DNA of 64,000 bases from GCA-002733465 sp039969155. GTDB lineage: Bacteria > Pseudomonadota > Gammaproteobacteria > Enterobacterales > Kangiellaceae. The notes beneath the pieces are model-generated. The model had not been told where the DNA came from. It searched no databases and was given only the letters and a program-made list of their open reading frames with translations. The stretch's first letter is position 1; the number at the start of each line of letters is the position of its first letter. The stretch spans positions 1-64,000 of the forward strand of contig JBDVOJ010000046.1 in the NCBI GenBank assembly GCA_039969155.1, written 5' to 3'. Positions 1 to 7,783 of the stretch are shown one piece after another. The translations under genes were made by a program, and so were the position numbers.

Positions 1-176
1 ACAGGTACCGGTGAATCCCCGATAGAACGGGGAGCTGCACGGGAACCAACCACTACCATTACCTGGCCTTCGTCTTCCGCTGCAGCTTCTTCTTCAGCAT
101 ACACAGGCGCTGACATGAAGGTCACACCCATCGCTAAAATCAAGCTCTTAACTTTAAAGTTGTTTGAATTGTTCAT
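1..176 (-). CDS. TonB-dependent receptor, N-terminal fragment (runs off window)
   Basis: Only the first 58 codons are inside the window. The reading starts at ATG 174-176 with a signal peptide (basic/polar start, hydrophobic LILAMGVTFMSAPVYA, cleavage probably after VYA) followed by an acidic stretch and the start of a plug domain (GQVMVVVGSRAAPRSIGDSP). That last segment closely matches residues 171-190 of the neighbouring full-length receptor, so the two are tandem paralogues. A GAGGA ribosome-binding site lies at 181-185. Unlike its neighbour it has no STN domain, so it should transport without signalling to the FecR protein. Substrate unknown; a siderophore or other large ligand is the family expectation. 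Confidence 0.85.
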   Translation of the reverse strand, partial: MNNSNNFKVKSLILAMGVTFMSAPVYAEEEAAAEDEGQVMVVVGSRAAPRSIGDSPVP

Positions 177-610
177 ATTATCCTCAGGCTATTTTATTGT
201 TTTATTTGCTTGTATGGAGTCGTTATCACTCCAGCTTTCCTGAAGCCGCCTGTAAGATTAGAACTTGCTAAAAAAATACCTTTAGCTTGTCGAAACGATA
301 AATCCTGCTTTACTCGACGCTATGGATGGAATCAATTTCGGTATTTTGAAATTACAATGAATGTAATGTTTGCCCGGCAAAGCGACTTGGCGCTTAACTT
401 AAGAATGATGCTGAAGTATCGGAATTAAAAATCTACACCAATGAGACTGCACCATTTTTGTGGCAATGAATAATAAACTCGCAAGCAGAATCTTTCGAAC
501 TGAAAGTTTCTGTTAATTGTCGAAATTCCTACCCCTAAATACTGAAATTGAAGCCATTTCTATCATCATTTTTATTGCGGCTTCTTAGGTTAAGTACCCC
601 CAGAACCAAA
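177..610 (-). pseudogene. Decayed STN-domain relic in the leader of the second receptor
   Basis: This 434-bp gap holds a degraded copy of the 5' part of the neighbouring receptor gene (about 3290-3725). Both begin with the same block (CCTGAGGATAAT on the minus strand). In one frame the relic reads NLTGGFRKAGVIT then KQIKQ-stop, against NLTGSYTKAGVIT then KTIKQ in the intact STN domain. Further matches cover GGAATCAATTTC (about 330) and the block around GAAGCCATTTCTATCATCAT (about 550), which corresponds to the start codon region of the intact gene. Stops and indels break the frame. The adjacent 611-667 shows nothing further. Confidence 0.8.
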
Positions 611-667
611 AAACCACCATATCAAATGCAAATAATTACATTAAAAGCCGAAAGCCTGCATACCAAT

Positions 668-3600
668 CTAAAAGCTATAACCCGCTCTTAAATAATAGTA
701 GCCCCCATTATAATCAAATGGACCGCTCTCATAATAAATTGCGCCGAGAGCACTCAGTGTTCCGTCCTTCAATTTTTGTGCTTTTTGATCAAACAAGTTA
801 TTCGCACCTAATGAAAGCGTTACATTGTCATTGAGGAAATAACTCACTACAGCGTCAAAGGTCATAGCCGAGTCAGCAATTTCAGATCCCCAATCAGAAG
901 TATCATCGGCGTGGGTTGCATAATACTCGCCATAATAATTAGCTCTCAAGAACATGCTCACATTATCCCAGCTTTGCGCCACGGTAAAAGTTGCGCGATG
1001 CTCTGGCATTCCTCTCTCCAAACGACGCACTTTACCTTCATCAGTAGTCTCGGGATTAAATCTATCAACAGTGGTTTCGTTCCAGTTATATGCTGCACTC
1101 AAAGTTGAAATGCCTCCAAACAGATTCATCGAGTAATTGGCGACGACATCTAAACCTTGAGTGAAAGTGTCAAAGTCATTGGCGTAATAGGTCACAGCAG
1201 AGACTAACTCAGGATTCTGAACACCAGCTGCTATTAGCGCTGCATAATCCGAGTCTAACACCGGAATTTGACTCGATTGTGCCAATCGCTCAGTCACTTT
1301 AATACTGTAATGATCAACCGTTAAAAAGAACTTGCCACTTTCAAAAACACCACCGATAGCAAAACTTTCCGACTCTTCCGGCGTCAGTTCTTTACCACCA
1401 TAAAAGGCTGCAAGCGGATCGGTTGGAGGAGCGATAAAGGTTTGAATCAAATCACCGTCGACAATTGAGGTCTGTGTATTTACCACATTTGCTTGTCCAA
1501 CAGTTGGCGCTCTAAAGCCAGTACTGTGGGAACCACGTAGAGAGAACTCATCACTGATGGCCAATTGAAAGGCTAACTTATAATCTAAGGTGTCACCAAA
1601 AGATGAAAAGTTCTCATACCTCAACGCCGTCCCAAGCAATAGGTTATCGGTAATATGGGCTTCTAAATCCAAATACGCACCGATGTTTCGGCGAGTACTA
1701 ACGCCTTGAGATTCAGGTCCAAATCCTTTGAATCCGTGTGAGCCAATGTTAAACCCTTGTTCAGCATAGGGACCAACTTCCCATGAGTTTTTCTCACCTG
1801 AAATGATTTCGAAGCTTTCTTCTCTCCACTCAATTCCCGTTGCAACATTTACCAGCTCGGCAAAACCAAATTCAACTTCTTTAACTAAATCAAAGTTAAG
1901 AGTTTTCTCCAATTGAATGTATGTGCCAGCATCAAAGTCAGACGGAGTAGCCAAACCTAAAGAAGGATTTAAAGTATTTTTTAGACTGAAGCGCGATTCA
2001 CTTCGACCGAAAGCTCCACTTAAATCAAATGACCAGTCTTTTAATAAACCCGACCTAATTTCACCAGTAGTGCCGATGGTTGCAGCTGTATCAGTGATAC
2101 TTCCGCCAAACTGTGGTGTATAGCCGCCGGCATAACCTGGGATCATATTCATTGAGAAACAGTTTGGGTCTGCTGCCATTGCTTGATACGCAAGAGTATT
2201 TAAGACATTTCCGACATTAGAAGGTACTCCAGAAGAACTACCGTCCCCGCCACTATTGGCTTCTAGAAACGCATTAGATACAGAGCAAGTTGGGACGCCG
2301 TTTGCTGCGAAACCCACATCCCCCACTAGTAATGTATTCCCACCATCAATTGAATACACATTACCGCGGTTATGTGGATTACGATAATAGAACCCACCTG
2401 TTACATCTCTTTCGGAATAATTACCGAATAAATACAATTCTTTGGTATCACCTAAATCTAAACCCATATTGGCAAAAAGAGAAATATCATCTTTTATTTT
2501 CGGATTACCCCAAATTTGGGCCGGATTTTGAATGGCTGAATTGCCAGCGTCAAAAATTGCCTGTGCATCAGGACGCTGCACGCTTCGACTTGTCGCGTCA
2601 GCATTTCTTAGTTGAAAGCTAAAGTTGGCAAAACCAGTATCAGTTAAGGGTAATCCTAAATTTCCATCAATAATTGTCGATGAGCCGTCACCTTCGTAAT
2701 ACTCACCTTGCTTAATAGAAATTGAACCACCTTCAGAATCATCTTTTAATACAAAGTTCATTACACCTGCGATTGCATCAGAACCATACTGAGCAGCAGC
2801 CCCATCACGTAAAACTTCTACCCGCTTGAGCGCAACGCTGGGAATAACAGAAATGTCAGCACCTTGCGCACCATCATTGACACCGCCACCTTGGAAAGCA
2901 ATTACCGATGCCCGATGTCGCCGTTTTCCATTGACTAAAATCAAGGTACTGTCCGAAGGTAGACCACGCAGATTGACCGGGCGTATCAAGGTTGCGGCAT
3001 CACTTATCGGCTGTGCTCTAACGTTAAATGATGGTACAGATGAAGCTAGCATATCTAAAGTATCAATCGCTCCAGATTTACCCAGCTCCTCTGCAGAAAT
3101 AACGTCAACGGGAACTGGCGAGTCACCGACTGATCGTGGGGACGCTCTTGAGCCGACTACGACTAGGACTTGCCCCTGATCTTCATTGTCAGCGATCTCT
3201 TCAGCAGTGACAGTTGTTGAACCAAATATCGACATAAAAGCAGCCGCAATGCCTTTGTTTTCCGGTGTTTTATTATCTGTAGTGTCAACATTATCCTCAG
3301 GCTGTTTTATTGTCTTGGGTGGCTGTTTGGATATTGTAATCACCCCTGCTTTTGTATAACTGCCGGTAAGATTAGTACCTTCTAAAAGAACATTTAGGGC
3401 TTGTGAAAGCGTAAAGCGTCCTTTAACTTCGTTGGTGTTTATGGAATCAATTTCTGTATTTTGGAATAACAGCGAACGTGATGTTTGCCGAGCTAGACTT
3501 TTTAGCGCATCGCTAGCAGATGAAGCAGGAATATCAAAAGTAAAAATGTCTTCCTTAACGGCGGCACTCACTTTCACCGTACAAAGAAAAAGGCTCAACA

Positions 3601-3685
3601 ATAGATACAACCTAAACGGAGTATTCAGATAGTGATTAGAATTCTTCTCCCTAAACATTGAAATTAAAGCCATTTCTTTCATCAT
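668..3685 (-). CDS. STN-domain TonB-dependent outer-membrane receptor (FecA-type transducer)
   Basis: A 1005-aa outer-membrane receptor. A signal peptide (hydrophobic LYLLLSLFLCTVKVSA, residues 26-41) is followed by an STN domain (about 45-120) that in FecA-type proteins contacts a FecR-like regulator, then a linker, a plug (about 175-310, with VEVLRDGAAAQYGSDAIAGV) and a beta-barrel ending in ...RAGYSF with the terminal aromatic residue typical of barrel proteins. It lies downstream of a sigma factor and a FecR homologue, as in FecI-FecR-FecA surface signalling systems. The linker at 133-163 looks like a fossil signal peptide. Several Met codons could start it (3685, 3682, 3673, 3658). Substrate cannot be read from the sequence. 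Confidence 0.9.
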   Translation of the reverse strand: MMKEMALISMFREKNSNHYLNTPFRLYLLLSLFLCTVKVSAAVKEDIFTFDIPASSASDALKSLARQTSRSLLFQNTEIDSINTNEVKGRFTLSQALNVLLEGTNLTGSYTKAGVITISKQPPKTIKQPEDNVDTTDNKTPENKGIAAAFMSIFGSTTVTAEEIADNEDQGQVLVVVGSRASPRSVGDSPVPVDVISAEELGKSGAIDTLDMLASSVPSFNVRAQPISDAATLIRPVNLRGLPSDSTLILVNGKRRHRASVIAFQGGGVNDGAQGADISVIPSVALKRVEVLRDGAAAQYGSDAIAGVMNFVLKDDSEGGSISIKQGEYYEGDGSSTIIDGNLGLPLTDTGFANFSFQLRNADATSRSVQRPDAQAIFDAGNSAIQNPAQIWGNPKIKDDISLFANMGLDLGDTKELYLFGNYSERDVTGGFYYRNPHNRGNVYSIDGGNTLLVGDVGFAANGVPTCSVSNAFLEANSGGDGSSSGVPSNVGNVLNTLAYQAMAADPNCFSMNMIPGYAGGYTPQFGGSITDTAATIGTTGEIRSGLLKDWSFDLSGAFGRSESRFSLKNTLNPSLGLATPSDFDAGTYIQLEKTLNFDLVKEVEFGFAELVNVATGIEWREESFEIISGEKNSWEVGPYAEQGFNIGSHGFKGFGPESQGVSTRRNIGAYLDLEAHITDNLLLGTALRYENFSSFGDTLDYKLAFQLAISDEFSLRGSHSTGFRAPTVGQANVVNTQTSIVDGDLIQTFIAPPTDPLAAFYGGKELTPEESESFAIGGVFESGKFFLTVDHYSIKVTERLAQSSQIPVLDSDYAALIAAGVQNPELVSAVTYYANDFDTFTQGLDVVANYSMNLFGGISTLSAAYNWNETTVDRFNPETTDEGKVRRLERGMPEHRATFTVAQSWDNVSMFLRANYYGEYYATHADDTSDWGSEIADSAMTFDAVVSYFLNDNVTLSLGANNLFDQKAQKLKDGTLSALGAIYYESGPFDYNGGYYYLRAGYSF

Positions 3686-3831
3686 TATTGTTGCGACTTC
3701 TTAGGTAACAAACCTCTGAAACAAGAAGAACATCACATGGATTATAAGAATTTCTGATTAGTCTGGGAAGCTGTAAGTAAGGCGGATTAGCGATAACTCC
3801 TTTCATTTGTCGAACCGAAAAAGCCAACAAA

Positions 3832-4932
3832 CTAGATATTGCTCGTTTTTTTACGACTCAATTTAACATGTTGCTCGCTAAGCTTTTCTATCTCTATATC
3901 GAATGTCATTTCAAGTGCATCAAATAGTGCTTGAAGCTCATTGGTGCGAAACAAGCCTCCGAATTTTAATTCTTGTAGTTCCGGATCTTCAATTTCGATT
4001 TTCATTGTGGTGTAACGACTAAGATCTTCAATGACTTCTATTAGTGGCGTCTCAGAAAAATCTAGTAAGCCGTCTTGCCAAGATAGTTTCCTGAGAATTT
4101 CACGTTTTGAAACTGAATCAACCACCTTAGTATTCAATTCAACTTCAACTTCAACTTGAGGATTGTAGATCACCGATTCACCAGCACTCATATAAATTGA
4201 ATCAGAGCTAAGTTCTTGTTGCAAAAGTTGATCTGCCGGTTGTTCTGAAGTTAAGTTTTGTCGCTTAGCAGGAACAGCTTTTGATAATTCGACTTTGCCT
4301 TCGGTCACTGTTACTTCAAAGGATTTAGGCAAAAGACTCACCACAAAAGCGGTACCAATAGCGCGAACAGAACGTTCTCCAGCATAGACAATAAACGGCC
4401 TTTTCTTACTATGTGCAACCTGAAAAAATGCTTCGCCATTTAGCAGTCGAACTTTTCGCCGAGTTTCTGTGTAGTCAACTTCAACCTCACTATTGGTATT
4501 TAACTCAAGCAAAGTGCCATCACTCAGCATAATTTTTCGATAGGAACCTACCGCCGTCTTATACAACACAGGGCCATCGAGGGATTCCTCTTTATTGACT
4601 ACCCATTGAGAACTAAACAAAATAACTGCTAGAAAAACCGCACAGCTGGTGGCGAACTTTAATGATTTCCAAATAGGTGGATCAACCTTAGCTGAAACTT
4701 GTCTTTTTTTATTGATAGCTTCTTTTAATGGCACGGCCATTTCTGTGAGCACATTGAGCTGGCTGGAGAACTGAGAAAATCTCAGAATTTCTGCGCGATG
4801 GGCTGGACTTCTATCTAACCACTCTTCAAATGCAATATGATCGCACGCAGTCATGCTTTCGCTTTCTATTTGAGCGATCCAAGCGCAGGCTTCTTGAGCC
4901 AGGTCTGAGTTATTTGAGTGAGTATCGCCCAT
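3832..4932 (-). CDS. FecR-family anti-sigma factor / signal transducer
   Basis: 366 aa. The cytoplasmic N-terminus (about 10-60) matches the DUF4880/FecR_N pattern (EACAWIAQ, FEEWLDRSPAHRAE) that binds the sigma factor. A single membrane span lies near 95-112 (SCAVFLAVILFSSQW). The periplasmic FecR domain follows (YKTAVGSYRKIMLSDGTLLELN, then FFQVAH and FIVYAG), and the C-terminal part (LSRYTTMKIEIEDPELQ...) resembles an STN-interacting module. The gene starts 23 nt after the ECF sigma gene and precedes the STN receptor, so the three probably form one signalling unit: receptor to FecR to sigma. Confidence 0.9.
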   Translation of the reverse strand: MGDTHSNNSDLAQEACAWIAQIESESMTACDHIAFEEWLDRSPAHRAEILRFSQFSSQLNVLTEMAVPLKEAINKKRQVSAKVDPPIWKSLKFATSCAVFLAVILFSSQWVVNKEESLDGPVLYKTAVGSYRKIMLSDGTLLELNTNSEVEVDYTETRRKVRLLNGEAFFQVAHSKKRPFIVYAGERSVRAIGTAFVVSLLPKSFEVTVTEGKVELSKAVPAKRQNLTSEQPADQLLQQELSSDSIYMSAGESVIYNPQVEVEVELNTKVVDSVSKREILRKLSWQDGLLDFSETPLIEVIEDLSRYTTMKIEIEDPELQELKFGGLFRTNELQALFDALEMTFDIEIEKLSEQHVKLSRKKTSNI

Positions 4933-4955
4933 TTTCTTACGTGTTATGACCTTTT

Positions 4956-5567
4956 TTATTTCTTGGCACTGAGTGCTGAGTTTCTGTTTTCTTTAATAAT
5001 ATCAAGTTCAACGACTTCACCACCCGTGTTACTTTGTTGTGCGTCAACATATTCCGCACATTTTAGTAGACCTGCAGCGGCATGTTTCTCTATGGTGCTA
5101 ATCGAGATATCAAGGTATTTAGCAATTTGCTTGTGGCTATAGCCGTGAACCTTTTTTAATACAAATACCTTTTGGCACTGAGGTGGCAGTTTTGAGACGG
5201 CTTCCCAAAATACCAATAGCTTTTTGCGCCCATCTAATTCAGCTTCCACAGAAGGCTCATCAGATAAGTACTCTCTGTCACCAAAATCCTCTATAAAATC
5301 GATCAAAGACTTCGATTTCTTGTCTAATGATTTTCGTGCTATGTTCTTCGCAACCCCAAACAGAAATGCTTTTGGCTCCAGTATTTCCTTCTGTTGCTCA
5401 GCTCTTAGCGCTCTAGTGATAGTTTCCTGACTAATATCCTCGATATCGTGGGAGTTCGAGGCATACCGACGCAAAAAGCGTTTAATCATTAACTCATTTT
5501 CAACGAAAGCTCGCATGATCTTTGACTTAAACGTGTTTAAGCCTCGATTCTTTTTATTTAGCGTCAT
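4956..5567 (-). CDS. FecI-like ECF sigma factor
   Basis: 203 aa with sigma region 2 (FLRRYASNSHDIEDISQETITRAL) and region 4 helix-turn-helix (LPPQCQKVFVLKKVHGYSHKQIAKYLDISISTIEKHAAAGLLKC), with no extra domains: the FecI-like layout. It should direct RNA polymerase to the downstream receptor genes when released by the FecR homologue. ATG 5567 is preceded by GGGGTG. A sigma-70-type promoter sits just upstream (5598-5627). The gene leads a minus-strand cluster sigma, FecR, receptor, receptor. Confidence 0.92.
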   Translation of the reverse strand: MTLNKKNRGLNTFKSKIMRAFVENELMIKRFLRRYASNSHDIEDISQETITRALRAEQQKEILEPKAFLFGVAKNIARKSLDKKSKSLIDFIEDFGDREYLSDEPSVEAELDGRKKLLVFWEAVSKLPPQCQKVFVLKKVHGYSHKQIAKYLDISISTIEKHAAAGLLKCAEYVDAQQSNTGGEVVELDIIKENRNSALSAKK

Positions 5568-5597
5568 TTGTCACCCCGCAGCGCGCATATTCGGAAG

Positions 5598-5627
5598 AAT
5601 ATAGCTATTTAGCGATATCCTTGTCAA
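5598..5627 (-). promoter_or_regulatory. Predicted sigma-70 promoter of the ECF sigma gene
   Basis: On the minus strand TTGACA (5622-5627) and TATATT (5598-5603) are separated by 18 nt. The predicted transcript would start near 5590, about 23 nt before the ATG. Pattern-based only. Confidence 0.5.
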
Positions 5628-5740
5628 CCAAACCTGGTAAATAGCTTGGTTTAACTGACAGTTGCCAAATTATGGGATATGCGGGTTCAAGTCATGCTGC
5701 TGAAACGTGGTCTTAGGGCTAGTCGCCCAAACCAACTTTT

Positions 5741-6436
5741 TTAACACCAGCTCGCTCGGTTTGGATTGGCTTCAGTTAGCAGCTCGGAAACATTAGCTTC
5801 AATGATGCGATAGCCCACATTACCGAACAGCTTTTGACGGCTTTCATTTAAAACGTAGGTTGGACTTCCTTCCAGTTTATATTTTTCTCGCATAGCAAGT
5901 TCGCGACAAAACAGCGCGACCGCTGAGCTATTGTTCAACTGAGAATTAATGGATTCTTTAGATAATTTAAATTGTTGGGCTATATCGTAAAGTACTTCAA
6001 AATCAGAAACATCGCGGCCATCTCTAAAGAAAGCCAAGCGAATTGCCCATTCCATTTGTTTAAGCAACTGTAACTCATCCTGTTTATTGGATAATTGAGT
6101 TTCGCTCGCTGCTAACTGAACAGCTTTCAAAAATAAATGAGCGTTACCAGAACTCTTAGGCGGATTGCTTAGCCAAACCTTAGGGTTAAGCTCTACCTGG
6201 GGAAATTGCTCACACACCTGAATTACATGTTGGTTAAACCCTTTGTACCCGCCTCTTTCTTTCCAACCCTGGGCAATGCGTTGCTCACAGTCTCCGAATA
6301 AGGTCACATGGTATGGAGTAATCATAATGTTCTGGCCGAATTTCTGTTTTAGGGCTTCGAGTCTGGCTTGAGCAACATACGCCCAAACACACAGGACGTC
6401 TGAAAAATAGGAAATACTGACTGGCGAGGTAGACAT
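5741..6436 (-). CDS. DsbA-family (2-hydroxychromene-2-carboxylate isomerase/FrnE-like) protein
   Basis: About 231 aa. The N-terminus VSISYFSDVLCVWAYVAQARL is the thioredoxin-like entry of the DsbA/HCCA-isomerase superfamily, and EGSPTYVLN holds the cis-proline loop. The active-site region reads LCVWAY: one cysteine, with the second Cys of a CPWC motif replaced, so a classical disulfide oxidase reaction is unlikely and a glutathione-dependent isomerase-like role is more plausible. No signal peptide, so cytoplasmic. I prefer ATG 6436; a TTG twelve bases further upstream (6448) is also in frame, and neither has a strong ribosome-binding site. Confidence 0.75.
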   Translation of the reverse strand: MSTSPVSISYFSDVLCVWAYVAQARLEALKQKFGQNIMITPYHVTLFGDCEQRIAQGWKERGGYKGFNQHVIQVCEQFPQVELNPKVWLSNPPKSSGNAHLFLKAVQLAASETQLSNKQDELQLLKQMEWAIRLAFFRDGRDVSDFEVLYDIAQQFKLSKESINSQLNNSSAVALFCRELAMREKYKLEGSPTYVLNESRQKLFGNVGYRIIEANVSELLTEANPNRASWC

Positions 6437-6484
6437 GTTTGAATGCAACCCATACTAAATATTACTTAACGGACAAACAGTCTG

Positions 6485-7219
6485 TCATAAAACAAATTCC
6501 AGCGGCTGATCTAGGACAATTTCAGAGGCAGAAATCTTTGCTGCATAGGTGACCACTTGAACGCCTTTATCGATAGCTTCGGCTAACAGCTCGGCATAGG
6601 CTGGATCAATATGTGAAGCAGCGGACACTGACTTAATCCCTGTATGCTGAACCATAAAAAACAACATGGCTTTATGCCCTTGTTCGACACAATGAAGCAA
6701 CTCTCTGATATGCTTTTGCCCGCGAGTCGTAACCGCATCAGGGAAACAGCCGTTAACACCGATCTTTCCGGCCAACTTAAGCCCGGCGGGGTCTTTGAGG
6801 GTAACGCTTTTTACTTCAATATAGGTTTTAGAACCATCGGTATGCGTTACCAACAAGTCAATTCGGCTATTTTCTTCCCCGTATTTCACTTCTTTTTCGA
6901 TAGTAGCGATATTACTTATCTGTTTTACCAAGCCTTGCTTGATCCCGTCATAAACCAGATGATTAGCAATTTGAGTGTTAACACCAATAAACTCACCCAA
7001 TTCATTTTCTGCTAATACCCATGAATATCGGTACTTTCGCTTAGGATTGTTGCTGTCTTGCAGCCAAACTTGCCAACCTTCTTGCCAACAATTTTTCATC
7101 GAGCCTGTGTTGGGACAGTGCGCTGTTATCTCGCCCAACCTGGGGTGGGTGACATCTGCTAAAAAGCGTTTATATCGTTTGCGCAAAATCGCTGGCTCTA
7201 ATGGCGGTTCAAATTTCAT
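6485..7219 (-). CDS. sfsA: SfsA, DNA/RNA nuclease-like sugar fermentation stimulation protein
   Basis: 244 aa, near the family's usual length of about 235. The N-terminal OB-like part (RYKRFLADVTHPRLGEITAHCPNTGSM) and the C-terminal part (SRIDLLVTH, TYIEVKSVTL, FPDAVTTRGQKHIREL) are characteristic of SfsA, whose C-terminal domain has a restriction-endonuclease-like fold with D and E-x-K residues, all visible here. In E. coli sfsA influences maltose metabolism; the enzymatic role is not settled. It stands alone and starts at ATG 7219. Confidence 0.93.
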   Translation of the reverse strand: MKFEPPLEPAILRKRYKRFLADVTHPRLGEITAHCPNTGSMKNCWQEGWQVWLQDSNNPKRKYRYSWVLAENELGEFIGVNTQIANHLVYDGIKQGLVKQISNIATIEKEVKYGEENSRIDLLVTHTDGSKTYIEVKSVTLKDPAGLKLAGKIGVNGCFPDAVTTRGQKHIRELLHCVEQGHKAMLFFMVQHTGIKSVSAASHIDPAYAELLAEAIDKGVQVVTYAAKISASEIVLDQPLEFVL

Positions 7220-7783
7220 GCTGATCTCAGTTTTAGGATTTCAGAGTATTTTACAAACATCTCCTCATTTAGCGAGCCGTTTTAGCACCATTTAATGCGA
7301 TTGCAATTTTTACGGAATGCGGCAATCAAAATGAGATAAATATCTCGATTATCAATAGTTTCGATTTCTTGACCTTGCTGCGCTGCGACGAATCGCTCGT
7401 AATAGCTATCTCATTACTAGACCTTGTTGATTAAAATAATCGCGTAATGAATATCTAACGAATTAATTTTTAGTGATGAATTGAAGCAATATTTAGATAC
7501 AAAGAGATCGGACCAGAACAAGGTAATCTCTGGCTTCTCATCCACAGGCATAAAAAACCAGCAAGCTTGGCCTACACACCAAAGCAACTAGCTTCCACTC
7601 AAACGCCCCAAACTGGTAAGTCCTCCGACCTCGGATGTTCTCTTTGACCGACTCAAAATGCTGATATAGCGTGATTCAAGCCTATTTGATTGCTCGTTTA
7701 ACATTGACCCACTCATAATCAAGTTGTTTGGCGTTTTTTTACTTCAATAATAATTTTAAATAACCAGGTAAGGAAAAATCAAA
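7220..7783. other. 564-bp intergenic region
   Basis: It separates the sfsA start (minus) from the hydrolase start (plus), so it should carry both promoters. Its right end is AT-rich and ends in AAGGA, a good ribosome-binding site for the ATG at 7784. A loose TTGTTT/ATAATA pair lies around 7720-7752. I see no ORF, clear repeat or RNA gene. Confidence 0.4.

Noticed and set aside
210..428. 72-codon plus-strand frame in the gap next to the left receptor
   Set aside because: It runs antisense through the decayed STN relic, which explains the sequence better.
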